A stretch of 64,000 nucleotides of DNA from Chryseobacterium fluminis (lineage in GTDB: Bacteria; Bacteroidota; Bacteroidia; Flavobacteriales; Weeksellaceae): contig NZ_CP111121.1 of NCBI RefSeq assembly GCF_026314945.1, positions 310,001 to 374,000 of the forward strand. The letters are read 5' to 3'. Position 1 is the stretch's first letter; every line of letters begins with the position of its first letter. Below the pieces are notes generated by a model. It saw only the letters and a list, made by a program, of their open reading frames with translations, did not search any database and had not been told where the DNA came from. The position numbers were made by a program, and so were the translations under genes. Positions 54,108-63,221 of the stretch are shown piece after piece.

Positions 54108-57100
54108 ATGAAGAAGATCCAAGATATTCTTATCTCAACCAGAACAATGGCTGTGCTGTTACTGGTGTATGCATTTGCCATGGCCTATGCAACGTTCTTA
54201 GAAAATGACTACGGAACTCCCACAGCGAAAGCATTAATTTATGAAGCAATATGGTTTGAACTAATCATGTTTCTGCTCATTCTCAACTTCATAGGAAATA
54301 TCGGAAGATACAGACTCTGGAAAAGAGAAAAATGGCCGGTTTTGGTCTTTCACCTCGCCTTCATTCTTATTTTCATCGGAGGTGCGATCACAAGATACAT
54401 CAGTTTTGAAGGAACCATGCACATCAGGGAAGGAGAAACCTCAAACGAAATCGTAACCGATAAAAATTTTCTCAAAATACAGATCGAAGAGAAGGGCGAT
54501 ATTTTAAATTACCAGGACATTCCTTATCTGATGTCCCCTTTGCATAAAGATCTGAAAGCTACCTACGACTTCCGGGGTAAAGAAGTGAAAGTAACGGCTA
54601 AAGAATATGTTCAGAGAAAAAAAGACAGCTTAATCGCTGATCCGAATGGAGTCGAATATCTGCATTTGGTCTCAACGGGAAATACAGGAAGACAGAATAT
54701 TTTTATCAAGCCCGGCGAAACAAAATCCATCAACGGAACTTTGGTCACTTTCAACAGAGCCATCGATGGTGCCGTAGAGTTTAAAAATGAAGGTGGGAAA
54801 CTATTCATCAAAACTCCTGTCGATGCGGCTTATATGACTATGGCTACCCAAGCTACGGGAAATACGGTGAAAGACGAATTTCAGCCTTTGGTATTGAGAA
54901 GTTTATACACCATCAATGAGCTCAAACTGGTTATTCCTGAAGGACTGAAAAAAGGTAAACTAATGGCTTTTGAAGGCGACAGAAAGAAGGACCAGATGGT
55001 GCCTGATGTGTTGACGGTAGAGCTTCAGGGACCTAAAACAAAACAACTCGTTGATCTTTCTGTTGAAAAAGGAAACCCGAATGCCTATAAGCAGGTTACG
55101 ATGGACGGTCTGAATATTATGGTGGGCTTTGGTCCTAAAATCTACACAACACCATTTGCCCTGAAACTGGATGATTTTGTGATGGAAACTTACCCGGGGA
55201 GCTCATCTCCGAGTGCTTATGAAAGTCATGTCAAAATTATTGATCAGGGAAAACAGACACCCTATAAAATTTATATGAACAATGTATTGAACCACGGAGG
55301 TTACCGTTTCTTCCAGTCCAGTTTTGATCCGGACAGAATGGGAACTGTTTTATCTGTGAATCATGACTTCTGGGGAACTTTGATCTCGTATATAGGATAT
55401 GCATTTTTATTCGTAGGAATGTTTGTGATCTTCTTCTGGAAAGGAACTCACTTCTGGAAGCTTAATAAGATGCTGACCGACGTTAATAAGAAAAGGGGTG
55501 CGGCTGTACTTTTGCTGTTCCTGAGTCTAGGGCTTAATGCTCAGAAAATTGAAACGCACGGGACCACGGACGGAAGCAGGGAACACATCCACGTAGAGGG
55601 AGAAACTCATAATCATGCTCCGGCACCTGAGTCTGCACAGGCTCAACAGCGTCCTCAGCAGAATTCGCTGGCCGCTCCGTTGTCCAAAATGAGAAGCATT
55701 TCTCCTGATGAAATCATTGCAAGAAATAAAATCAGCAGGGAGCATGCAGACAAATTCGGATATCTTCTGGTTCAGAATTTTGAAGGAAGAATTGTTCCGA
55801 TTAATACGGAAGCACTGGATATTTTAAGAAAACTATACAAAAAAGACGAATTTAAGGGAACAGACGGAAAGTCTCTCACGGCAAACCAGTGGTTCCTTTC
55901 GATCAATACAGATACGCCGAGCTGGACCATGGTCCCAATGATTAAGGTCGGAACAAAAGGAGGTGATGAACTGAAGAAGAAAACAAAGGCGGATGAGGAA
56001 GGCTATACTTCACTAATGAACCTTTTCCCGGCAGATGCCAACGGAAACCTTACTTATATCTTAGAACACGATTACAATACGGCATTCCGTAAGAAACCTT
56101 CTGAGCAGACGAACTATGACAAAGAGGTCATTTCCGTAAATGAAAGAGTTCAGATCTTCAATGAGTTTTTCAGCGGGCAGTTTATGAGAATTGTTCCTGT
56201 TAAAAATGATGCCAATCACACTTGGCATTCATGGCTTGATCAGAAATTTGAACCGGATATGGAATCTCAGCAGGTGATGGGTCCGTATTTTGCAGAAGCG
56301 CTGGCGGCACAGAAATCCGGAGACTGGAGTAAGGCTGATGCTGAGCTGGCGAAACTTTCAGAATATCAGCAGAAATGGGGCAAAGCGGTAGTTCCTGCAA
56401 AATCTAAAGTAGATCTTGAAGTGTTCATGAATAAAGTGAATATCAACTTCAAATTATTAATTTTCTATACACTGGTTGGAGGATTATTGCTGATTTTAGG
56501 TTTTGTAGAATTATTCAGACCCAATAAGGTTTTAAATAAAATCATTAAGACCATTATTGTTCTTGGAATTGTTGGGTATGCTTTCCATTTCTTGGGACTT
56601 GTTGCAAGATGGTATATTTCAGGTCACGCTCCCTGGAGTAACGGGTATGAAGCGATTATCTTCATTTCGTGGGTAGGTATTACAGCGGGTCTTCTATTAT
56701 ACAGAAACTCCAATGCACTGATTCCTGCAGCAGGATTTATGGTGGCCGTTATTATGATGGGATTTGCCCACGGGGGGTCAGCGCTTGATCCGCAGATCAC
56801 ACCGCTGGTTCCGGTACTGAAGTCTTACTGGCTGATCGTTCACGTAGCGATTATTACTTCGAGTTACGGCTTCTTTGCCCTTTCGATGATTATCGCAGTG
56901 ATCAGTCTGGTATTTTATATTATATCCAATAAAGATACCTATAAGATTCACCACGATACGACACTGAAAGAACTGGTGATCGTTTCAGAAATGTCTCTGA
57001 CGATCGGTTTATTTGCGCTGACAGTCGGAAACTTCTTAGGAGGAATCTGGGCCAATGAGTCCTGGGGAAGATACTGGAGCTGGGATCCTAAAGAAACCTG

Positions 57101-57374
57101 GGCCTTTATCTCGATCATGGTATATGCATTTGTGCTCCATATGAGACTGGTTCCCGGCTTAAGAAGCAAATGGGCCTTCCACGTAGCGACCATGTTCGCT
57201 TTCTGCTCTATGGTAATGACGTATTTCGGAGTAAACTATTACCTGAGCGGACTTCACTCTTACGCAGCGGGAGATCCTGTTCCGGTTCCGGCATGGGTTT
57301 ATATAGGCTTGGCAACAATGATACTTTTATCAGCAGCCTCTTATTTTAAATTCAGAACATTAAATAGAAAATAA
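54108..57374 (+). CDS. ccsA: Fused ResB-CcsA cytochrome c biogenesis protein
   Basis: A 1,088-residue system II cytochrome c synthase. The N-terminal 450 residues are ResB/CcsB-like: helices around 10-50 and 65-90 (FHLAFILIFIGGAIT), a periplasmic part, then a helix near 430. A His-rich linker (HIHVEGETHNHAP) and a hydrophilic insert follow. The last ~300 residues are CcsA-like, with the WWD heme-handling motif ESWGRYWSWDPKETW near 983-997 and FHFLGLVARWYISGHAPWSNGYE. A frame of this size with an inserted middle domain is usual in Bacteroidetes. It exports heme and ligates it to apocytochromes. Confidence 0.95.
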   Translation: MKKIQDILISTRTMAVLLLVYAFAMAYATFLENDYGTPTAKALIYEAIWFELIMFLLILNFIGNIGRYRLWKREKWPVLVFHLAFILIFIGGAITRYISFEGTMHIREGETSNEIVTDKNFLKIQIEEKGDILNYQDIPYLMSPLHKDLKATYDFRGKEVKVTAKEYVQRKKDSLIADPNGVEYLHLVSTGNTGRQNIFIKPGETKSINGTLVTFNRAIDGAVEFKNEGGKLFIKTPVDAAYMTMATQATGNTVKDEFQPLVLRSLYTINELKLVIPEGLKKGKLMAFEGDRKKDQMVPDVLTVELQGPKTKQLVDLSVEKGNPNAYKQVTMDGLNIMVGFGPKIYTTPFALKLDDFVMETYPGSSSPSAYESHVKIIDQGKQTPYKIYMNNVLNHGGYRFFQSSFDPDRMGTVLSVNHDFWGTLISYIGYAFLFVGMFVIFFWKGTHFWKLNKMLTDVNKKRGAAVLLLFLSLGLNAQKIETHGTTDGSREHIHVEGETHNHAPAPESAQAQQRPQQNSLAAPLSKMRSISPDEIIARNKISREHADKFGYLLVQNFEGRIVPINTEALDILRKLYKKDEFKGTDGKSLTANQWFLSINTDTPSWTMVPMIKVGTKGGDELKKKTKADEEGYTSLMNLFPADANGNLTYILEHDYNTAFRKKPSEQTNYDKEVISVNERVQIFNEFFSGQFMRIVPVKNDANHTWHSWLDQKFEPDMESQQVMGPYFAEALAAQKSGDWSKADAELAKLSEYQQKWGKAVVPAKSKVDLEVFMNKVNINFKLLIFYTLVGGLLLILGFVELFRPNKVLNKIIKTIIVLGIVGYAFHFLGLVARWYISGHAPWSNGYEAIIFISWVGITAGLLLYRNSNALIPAAGFMVAVIMMGFAHGGSALDPQITPLVPVLKSYWLIVHVAIITSSYGFFALSMIIAVISLVFYIISNKDTYKIHHDTTLKELVIVSEMSLTIGLFALTVGNFLGGIWANESWGRYWSWDPKETWAFISIMVYAFVLHMRLVPGLRSKWAFHVATMFAFCSMVMTYFGVNYYLSGLHSYAAGDPVPVPAWVYIGLATMILLSAASYFKFRTLNRK

Positions 57375-57393
57375 TTTAAAATCTTATCATTAC

Positions 57394-57427
57394 ATCCCTG
57401 AAATTAACTTTTCAGGGATTTTTTTAT
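57394..57427 (+). terminator. Terminator after the ccsBA-type gene
   Basis: ATCCCTGAAA (57394-57403) pairs with TTTCAGGGAT (57410-57419), followed by TTTTTTTATG. Confidence 0.88.
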
Positions 57428-57471
57428 GTTTAGTTTTAATTAAAAATCAGATGCCGGATTTCACTAGATTC

Positions 57472-57500
57472 AACCCATAACCCATAACCCACAACCCATC
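57472..57500. repeat. Short AACCCATA-type tandem repeat
   Basis: About four degenerate copies of AACCCATA/C in a row between the terminator and the SPFH gene. There is no evident function. Confidence 0.6.
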
Positions 57501-57563
57501 ACTTATTAAAAAATTATTCATATCTTTATGATATCAAAATAATATCATTTTAAATATCATACT

Positions 57564-58430
57564 ATGGAAAAAATCTTAAAACCTATTTCAGGGTACTTGA
57601 CATTAGTTTTCTGTTTAATACTGTTTGTAGCGTCCGTTTATTTTTTTATAACGGGAATTGACGACAGCATTATCTATGTCGTGTTAGCCATTCTGTGTTT
57701 TATCCTTTCCTGCTTTTTCCTGAAAGGATTAATGATTATTCAGCCCAACCATTCAAGGGTTCTGAACTTCTTCGGTAAATACGTAGGAACAGTAAAAGAC
57801 AACGGATTATTCTTTATTAACCCGCTCTATTCATCACAAAGAATCAGTTTACGTTCAGAAAATCTGCAGGGGCAGACGCTTAAAGTAAATGATAAAATGG
57901 GAAATCCAATTGAAATTGCCGTTGTAATGGTCTGGAAAGTTGGAGATACCTATAAAGCAGCATTTGATGTTGAACGGTATTCAGACTTTGTGAGAATGCA
58001 GAGTGAGGCGGCAGTACGTCATCTTGCGATGAGCTTTCCGTACGATAACCTGGAAGATGATCATGCACCTATTACATTAAGAGAAGGAGGAGATAAGATT
58101 AATGCGATCCTGGAGCAGGAACTGACAGACAGGCTATCGAAGGCAGGAATTATCATCCAGGAAGCAAGAATTTCGCACCTGGCATATGCCTCAGAAATTG
58201 CAGGCGCGATGCTTCAGAGACAGCAGGCGACAGCAATTGTCGCGGCGCGAACAAAAATTGTTGAAGGTGCGGTAGGAATGGTGGATTTAGCATTGAAAAA
58301 GCTTTCAGAAGAAAATATTGTGGAGCTGGACGATGAAAGAAAAGCAGCGATGGTAAGCAACCTGATGGTCGTTCTTTGCGGTGAAAAAGCAGCACAGCCT
58401 ATCCTTAATGCCGGAACCCTGTATAATTAA
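57564..58430 (+). CDS. SPFH-domain membrane protein
   Basis: A 288-residue protein with two hydrophobic N-terminal segments (about 10-30 and 37-60), then the band-7/SPFH domain (MIIQPNHSRVLNFFGKYVGTVKDNGLFFINP) and a coiled tail (ARISHLAYASEIAGAMLQRQQATAIV). Such proteins organise membrane microdomains or chaperone proteases. A ribbon-helix-helix gene follows 73 bp downstream, an association seen repeatedly in Bacteroidetes, and the two probably share a transcript that ends at the terminators at 58724-58785. Confidence 0.92.
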   Translation: MEKILKPISGYLTLVFCLILFVASVYFFITGIDDSIIYVVLAILCFILSCFFLKGLMIIQPNHSRVLNFFGKYVGTVKDNGLFFINPLYSSQRISLRSENLQGQTLKVNDKMGNPIEIAVVMVWKVGDTYKAAFDVERYSDFVRMQSEAAVRHLAMSFPYDNLEDDHAPITLREGGDKINAILEQELTDRLSKAGIIIQEARISHLAYASEIAGAMLQRQQATAIVAARTKIVEGAVGMVDLALKKLSEENIVELDDERKAAMVSNLMVVLCGEKAAQPILNAGTLYN

Positions 58431-58503
58431 CCGGACAGCTATAACAGCTAATTTCCTAATGAATATCCGGCATGATAACAGATGATCATAAGAAAATAAT
58501 AAA

Positions 58504-58692
58504 ATGAAATCAGAAAAAGCTCAAAACGCTCCCGAAAAAAATGGTAAGAAATCCTTTGTTATAAGGATTGATGAGTCTACCTATAAGCTTCTGGAAAAAT
58601 GGGCTCATGATGAATTCCGCAGTGTGAACGGACAGATTGAGTATTTGCTTCATCAGCAATTAACAGAGTCAGGAAGAAAGAAAAAAGAATGA
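58504..58692 (+). CDS. Arc/ribbon-helix-helix DNA-binding protein
   Basis: A 62-residue protein whose core KKSFVIRIDESTYKLLEKWAHDEFRSVNGQIEYLLHQQL is one RHH unit of the Arc type, basic at both ends. It binds DNA as a dimer. No toxin gene follows, so an antitoxin role is not supported; autoregulation with the SPFH gene is more plausible. The terminators directly follow it. Confidence 0.85.
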   Translation: MKSEKAQNAPEKNGKKSFVIRIDESTYKLLEKWAHDEFRSVNGQIEYLLHQQLTESGRKKKE

Positions 58693-58723
58693 ATGTATCT
58701 CACTCCAGAACGGATATGAAAGA

Positions 58724-58746
58724 GGCTTCCCCTATAAAAGGAAGCC
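58724..58746 (+). terminator. First hairpin of a tandem terminator
   Basis: GGCTTCC (58724-58730) pairs with GGAAGCC (58740-58746). It precedes the main terminator by a few bases and probably helps stop the RHH transcript. Confidence 0.6.
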
Positions 58747-58749
58747 ATA

Positions 58750-58785
58750 AAAAAAGCAGTGATCAATTTTCACTGCTTTTTTTAT
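58750..58785. terminator. Bidirectional terminator
   Basis: AGCAGTGA (58755-58762) pairs with TCACTGCT (58770-58777). Long A and T tracts lie on both sides, so it serves the RHH gene and the convergent small membrane gene. Confidence 0.88.
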
Positions 58786-58802
58786 ATGGATCTATCAATT
58801 AT

Positions 58803-59000
58803 TTAGTTAAATATTGTTGTAAAGTAATTACTGATTACCGTCCAGAAATTTTTTCCCAGGAAATAAATAAGTGTTGAAGTAATAATACCCTTTACGGTAA
58901 AGAATATAATTCCGCCGATTCCAAATTTCTTAACTAAACTTTTCCATTTAGAATTTTTCTTTTCGTTTACAGGTTCATTAACCGCCTTATTATTTTCCAT
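58803..59000 (-). CDS. Small membrane protein, unknown
   Basis: A 65-residue protein with a charged start (MENNKAVNEPVNEKKNSKW) and a hydrophobic half (GIGGIIFFTVKGIITSTLIYFL) forming one or two short helices. It has its own terminator and lies alone between the SPFH/RHH pair and the aldehyde dehydrogenase gene. Short length and reasonable composition support a real gene. No family is recognised. Confidence 0.6.
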   Translation of the reverse strand: MENNKAVNEPVNEKKNSKWKSLVKKFGIGGIIFFTVKGIITSTLIYFLGKNFWTVISNYFTTIFN

Positions 59001-59137
59001 TCCTGAAATTCAAATCATTACTATACAAAGATAATCATGTTTATAATTAGTCCAAATAAAAAATCTGTTAAAAAAATTAAAATTTTGCAGTTCGTATAAT
59101 ATTTTTATCTTTAGAGAAAACGAAAAGTAAAATTTTT

Positions 59138-60688
59138 ATGTCTAGAAAAACAGAAGATTTCGGAATCGAACAGACCCTCAGAAATCTGGGAATTAAAGAT
59201 GAAAATAAAGGAACTTCAGTAGGGGGAGAATATTTTGCATCAGGGGAAACAATAGAAAGTTTTTCACCGGTCGACGGTAATCTGATCGCCAAAATAAAAA
59301 CTTCCGGAGAAAGTGATTATGACCAGGTGATCGGAACCGCTCAGAAAGCATTTCAGGAATTCAGAATGATTCCGGCTCCCAAAAGAGGAGAAATGGTAAG
59401 GCAGCTGGGTCAGAAATTAAGACAATATAAAGATGATCTTGGAAAACTTGTTTCTTACGAAATGGGTAAATCCTTACAGGAAGGTCTGGGAGAAGTCCAG
59501 GAAATGATCGATATCTGCGACTTTGCCGTAGGCGTTTCCAGGCAGCTGCACGGGTATACGATGCATTCGGAAAGACCGGGACACAGAATGTATGAGCAGT
59601 ACCATCCGCTTGGCGTGGTGGGAATCATCACGGCATTTAATTTTCCGGTAGCCGTTTGGTCGTGGAATACAGCTTTAGCGTGGATCTGCGGTAATGTAAC
59701 GATCTGGAAGCCTTCAGAAAAAACACCGCTTTGTGCTCTTGCCTGTCAGAATATCATGAACGAAGTATTGAAGGAGAACAGTCTGCCGGAAGGTATTTCA
59801 AGTGTTTTGGTGGCGGATCATCAGATCGGACAGAAATTAGTGGATGATAAAAGAGTTTCTCTTGTTTCTTTTACCGGTTCCACCAGAGTCGGAAGGATGG
59901 TTTCTTCTAAAGTGGCTGAAAGATTCGGAAAATCGATCCTTGAACTGGGTGGTAACAATGCCATTATTATTTCTAAAGATGCAGATATAGATATGTCCAT
60001 CATCGGAGCTGTTTTTGGGGCAGTAGGCACAGCAGGACAGCGATGTACTTCGACAAGAAGACTGATCATTCACGAGAGTGTTTACGAAGAAATTAAAAAC
60101 AGATTGGTAAAAGCTTACGGTCAGCTGAAAATAGGGAATCCACTTGATGAAAGCAATCATGTAGGGCCTCTAATCGATAAGGCAGCAGTAGAGCAGTATA
60201 CAGCAGCCATCGAAAAGTGTAAAAAAGAAGGTGGAGAATTCATCGTTGAAGGTGAGGTGTTAAAAGGAGAAGGATATGAATCCGGCTGCTACGTAAGACC
60301 GGCCATCGCTGAAGTTGAAAACGCTTATGAAATTGTTCAGCATGAAACTTTTGCGCCTATCTTATATTTAATTAAATACACCACGCTGGAAGAGGCGATC
60401 GCCATCCAGAATGATGTCCCTCAGGGATTATCATCAGCAATCATGACACAGAATTTAAGAGAGGCGGAAGTATTCCTTTCTCAAGCAGGATCAGACTGCG
60501 GAATTGCCAACGTGAATATCGGAACTTCCGGTGCGGAAATTGGCGGCGCTTTCGGAGGAGAAAAAGAAACAGGCGGGGGCCGGGAATCTGGATCGGATGT
60601 CTGGAAATATTATATGAGACGTCAAACCAATACCATAAATTATACAGCTCAACTTCCTTTAGCACAGGGAATTAAGTTTGATCTGTAA
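59138..60688 (+). CDS. ALDH7-type semialdehyde dehydrogenase (lysine catabolism)
   Basis: A 516-residue aldehyde dehydrogenase of the antiquitin/AmaB type. It has the NAD-binding Rossmann segment (GVVGIITAFNFPVAVWSWN), Glu in LELGGNNAI near 269, nucleophile Cys303 in GTAGQRCTSTRR, and the ALDH7 C-terminal GGAFGGEKETGGGRE. It oxidises alpha-aminoadipic semialdehyde (piperideine-6-carboxylate) to alpha-aminoadipate. The next gene, 101 bp on, makes that substrate from lysine, supporting the role. Confidence 0.93.
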   Translation: MSRKTEDFGIEQTLRNLGIKDENKGTSVGGEYFASGETIESFSPVDGNLIAKIKTSGESDYDQVIGTAQKAFQEFRMIPAPKRGEMVRQLGQKLRQYKDDLGKLVSYEMGKSLQEGLGEVQEMIDICDFAVGVSRQLHGYTMHSERPGHRMYEQYHPLGVVGIITAFNFPVAVWSWNTALAWICGNVTIWKPSEKTPLCALACQNIMNEVLKENSLPEGISSVLVADHQIGQKLVDDKRVSLVSFTGSTRVGRMVSSKVAERFGKSILELGGNNAIIISKDADIDMSIIGAVFGAVGTAGQRCTSTRRLIIHESVYEEIKNRLVKAYGQLKIGNPLDESNHVGPLIDKAAVEQYTAAIEKCKKEGGEFIVEGEVLKGEGYESGCYVRPAIAEVENAYEIVQHETFAPILYLIKYTTLEEAIAIQNDVPQGLSSAIMTQNLREAEVFLSQAGSDCGIANVNIGTSGAEIGGAFGGEKETGGGRESGSDVWKYYMRRQTNTINYTAQLPLAQGIKFDL

Positions 60689-60789
60689 AATTCACTTTAA
60701 ATTATTTCAGATTTAAGAATTTAAAAATTAATAACCGTGAATGTTTAAATCTTTTAATCATTCAATTTTTAAATCAAACACATTTAATT

Positions 60790-62115
60790 ATGGAACAAAC
60801 AATTGATATAAAAGCTAATAAAGTTAAAGAAACCATAGGAAAACACGTCCTGGCAGACGGTTTCGATTTTGTAATGGATATTGAAAAATCCCACGGATCA
60901 TGGCTTTATGATAAACTTACTCATAAAGAATATTTAGATATGTTTTCGATGTTCGCTTCGGCATCAGTCGGTTACAATCATCCTTATATTGTTGAAAAAT
61001 CCGCGTGGCTGGGGAAAATGGCTGTTAACAAGCCTACCTTGGCTGATGTTTATTCCGAAGAATATGCTCATTTTCTGGAAGTCTTTGAAAGAGTCGTCCT
61101 TCCTGAAGAGTTACAGTATGCATTTTTTATTGAAGGCGGAACCTTAGGCGTTGAGAATGCGATGAAAGCGTGCTTTGACTGGAAAACACGAAAGAATTTT
61201 GAAAAAGGCCTTGATACAGAAGCCGGAATATGCATCCACTTCAGACAGGCTTTTCATGGCAGAAGTGGGTATACTTTAAGCTTAACCAATACTTCAGATC
61301 CCAGAAAATATCAGTATTTCCCGATGTTTGAATGGCCGAGGATTCTGAATCCGAAACTGACTTTTCCCCTTACGGAAGAAAACCTTGAAGAAACCATCAG
61401 AAATGAAAGGCTGGCATTATTAAATATTGAAGAGGCCATTCTGATGAATCCTGATAAAGTGGCCTGCATCATTATCGAGCCTATTCAGGCTGAAGGCGGA
61501 GACAATCATTTCAGGGATGAGTTCTTCTCGGGACTCAGAAAAATCTGTGATCAGCACGATATCCTGTTAATTTTTGACGAAGTACAGACAGGAATCGGAA
61601 TCACAGGTAAAATGTGGGGCTTTGAACATTTCACGGCAAAGCCGGACATCATTTCCTTTGGCAAAAAGACACAGGTTTGTGGGGTGCTGGCCAATAAAGA
61701 AAAATTTGACGAAGTTCCGGACAATGTATTCAGAGAGAGCTCAAGAATAAATTCCACATTTGGAGGCAACTTCATCGATATGCTGCGTTTTCAGCTGGTG
61801 ATGGAAGTGATCGAAAAAGAAAACCTTGTGGAAAATGCAAGAATTGTAGGAGATTACTTACTGGAAGGGCTGAAGATACTGCAGCAGAAGTATCCTGAAA
61901 AACTTTCAAATGCAAGAGGAAGGGGACTGATGTGTGCGATAGATTTACCCACTCATGAACAGCGGAACCTACTGAGAGATGAGCTTTGGAATGACGGCAT
62001 GATCATCCTGGCTTGCGGAGATCTGTCACTACGTTTCAGACCGCATCTCAATGTTTCACAGGAAGAAATCCAATTGGCTTTGAATAAAATTGAAAATAAT
62101 ATTAATAAAATTTAA
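60790..62115 (+). CDS. lat: L-lysine 6-transaminase
   Basis: A 441-residue class III PLP aminotransferase. Blocks FFIEGGTLGVENAMK, CIIIEPIQAEGGDNHF, LLIFDEVQTGIGITGKMW and the Schiff-base region IISFGKKTQVCGV with its Lys fit lysine epsilon-aminotransferases more than ornithine or GABA enzymes. It converts L-lysine and 2-oxoglutarate to aminoadipic semialdehyde and glutamate; the ALDH7 gene upstream completes the step to aminoadipate. The product is inferred from family features and context. Confidence 0.92.
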   Translation: MEQTIDIKANKVKETIGKHVLADGFDFVMDIEKSHGSWLYDKLTHKEYLDMFSMFASASVGYNHPYIVEKSAWLGKMAVNKPTLADVYSEEYAHFLEVFERVVLPEELQYAFFIEGGTLGVENAMKACFDWKTRKNFEKGLDTEAGICIHFRQAFHGRSGYTLSLTNTSDPRKYQYFPMFEWPRILNPKLTFPLTEENLEETIRNERLALLNIEEAILMNPDKVACIIIEPIQAEGGDNHFRDEFFSGLRKICDQHDILLIFDEVQTGIGITGKMWGFEHFTAKPDIISFGKKTQVCGVLANKEKFDEVPDNVFRESSRINSTFGGNFIDMLRFQLVMEVIEKENLVENARIVGDYLLEGLKILQQKYPEKLSNARGRGLMCAIDLPTHEQRNLLRDELWNDGMIILACGDLSLRFRPHLNVSQEEIQLALNKIENNINKI

Positions 62116-62177
62116 AAGTCAATATTTGTAATTTTCAAAAAAACTTTATATATTTAGATACTCAAACGTGATAGAAT

Positions 62178-62408
62178 ATGGAAAGAAGTACAAGAGTATC
62201 GGTTTTTGAAAGCGATAAGCCTTCAGAAATACAGTTAATCAAATCCAAACTAGACGAGGCACAGATCAGAAATGCGGTCGAGAACAATTATCTTACTTTT
62301 ACGACCACACCCACGGCAACATCGTTGAAACTAATGGTTAAGTTAGAAGATGAGAAAAAAGCATTCGAAATTATCGACGGCTATCTTCAGCAGAATCAGA
62401 ACCAATAA
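62178..62408 (+). CDS. DUF2007-type putative signal-transducing protein
   Basis: A 76-residue protein of the DUF2007 fold, a ferredoxin-like alpha/beta unit (RVSVFESDKPSEIQLIKSKLDEAQIRNAVEN...KAFEIIDGYL). The family is described as putatively signal-transducing, with no assigned partner. It lies 62 bp after the lysine aminotransferase gene and is followed by a strong terminator, so it is probably the last gene of that unit. Confidence 0.85.
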   Translation: MERSTRVSVFESDKPSEIQLIKSKLDEAQIRNAVENNYLTFTTTPTATSLKLMVKLEDEKKAFEIIDGYLQQNQNQ

Positions 62409-62442
62409 AAACAATTTCATAATTTTAAATTTTACTACTTCG

Positions 62443-62478
62443 AACCGAAAATTAATTTTAATTAATTTTCGGTTTTTT
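62443..62478 (+). terminator. Strong terminator after the lysine catabolic unit
   Basis: A 14-bp stem (62443-62456 with 62461-62474, AACCGAAAATTAAT and its complement) around TTTA, followed by TTTT. Confidence 0.88.
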
Positions 62479-62591
62479 GGTTCAAATATTTTAATCTTAC
62501 TTATCTAATATTGAAAGATTTAGCAAATTTTGATGCTGAATGCATTTTTAATTCTAAATGATTAATCTTTTAATAAAAATTTTTCACTACA

Positions 62592-63104
62592 ATGAATTCA
62601 GAAATTAAACTAAGAAAGGCAGAAAGTCAGGACAGGGACCTGATATGGGAAATTATTCAGCAGGCAATTGAAAGAAGAAGACAGGATGGAAGTACCCAAT
62701 GGCAGCAGGGATATCCCAATCTTGGTACCGTGGAAACCGACATTGAAAAAGGGTTTGGATATGTCATGACAGTGGATGGTGAAATTGCAGTGTATACTGC
62801 TTTAATTCTTAATGATGAACCGGCCTACAGTACCATTGAAGGAGCCTGGTTAAGCAACGGTGAATTTGTTGTTGTCCACAGAGTAGCGGTAGATGAGAAG
62901 TTTGCCGGCAGGGGAATGGTGAAAAAATTATTCGATCACATTGAAGATTTTACAAGAGAACAGGGAATACAAAGCATAAAAGTGGATACGAATTTTGACA
63001 ATTTAGCTATGCTCCGGATTCTCGAAAGTAAAGGATATTCATACTGTGGAGAGGTCTTTCTGGCAGGTGGGATGCGAAAAGCATTTGAGAAGATTATATT
63101 TTAA
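62592..63104 (+). CDS. GNAT-family N-acetyltransferase
   Basis: A 170-residue acetyltransferase with the acetyl-CoA loop VVVHRVAVDEKFAGRGMVKKLFDHIE (R-x-x-G-x-G/A pattern) and the usual C-terminal strand and helix (IKVDTNFDNLAMLRILESKGY). The substrate is not predictable. It has its own leader after the terminator at 62443 and is not clearly tied to the neighbouring genes. Confidence 0.9.
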   Translation: MNSEIKLRKAESQDRDLIWEIIQQAIERRRQDGSTQWQQGYPNLGTVETDIEKGFGYVMTVDGEIAVYTALILNDEPAYSTIEGAWLSNGEFVVVHRVAVDEKFAGRGMVKKLFDHIEDFTREQGIQSIKVDTNFDNLAMLRILESKGYSYCGEVFLAGGMRKAFEKIIF

Positions 63105-63177
63105 CCGAAAGGTTAAATCTATTTTCATTGAATTTTTAAAAGACTATGCATTTATAAACTCTATCGGGTTTGTTCGT

Positions 63178-63201
63178 TTAGTTCTGAACTAATAATTAGT
63201 T
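63178..63201. promoter_or_regulatory. Overlapping palindromes in front of the GbsR/MarR gene
   Basis: TTAGTTC-T-GAACTAA (63178-63192) is a perfect palindrome. It overlaps AACTAAT-A-ATTAGTT (63187-63201), also perfect. Three half-sites in a row lie just before a near -7 box (TAAAATTTG, 63207-63215), as expected for an autoregulated repressor. Confidence 0.65.
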
Positions 63202-63221
63202 TTGCCTAAAATTTGTATACC

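Noticed and set aside
58689-58877. 62-codon frame after the RHH gene, overlapping its stop by 4 bp
   Set aside because: It runs straight through two terminator hairpins and has no domain, so it is probably spurious.
63213-63221. Upstream TTG as start of the GbsR-like gene
   Set aside because: It is inside the near -7 box, and ATG 63222 fits the family length.
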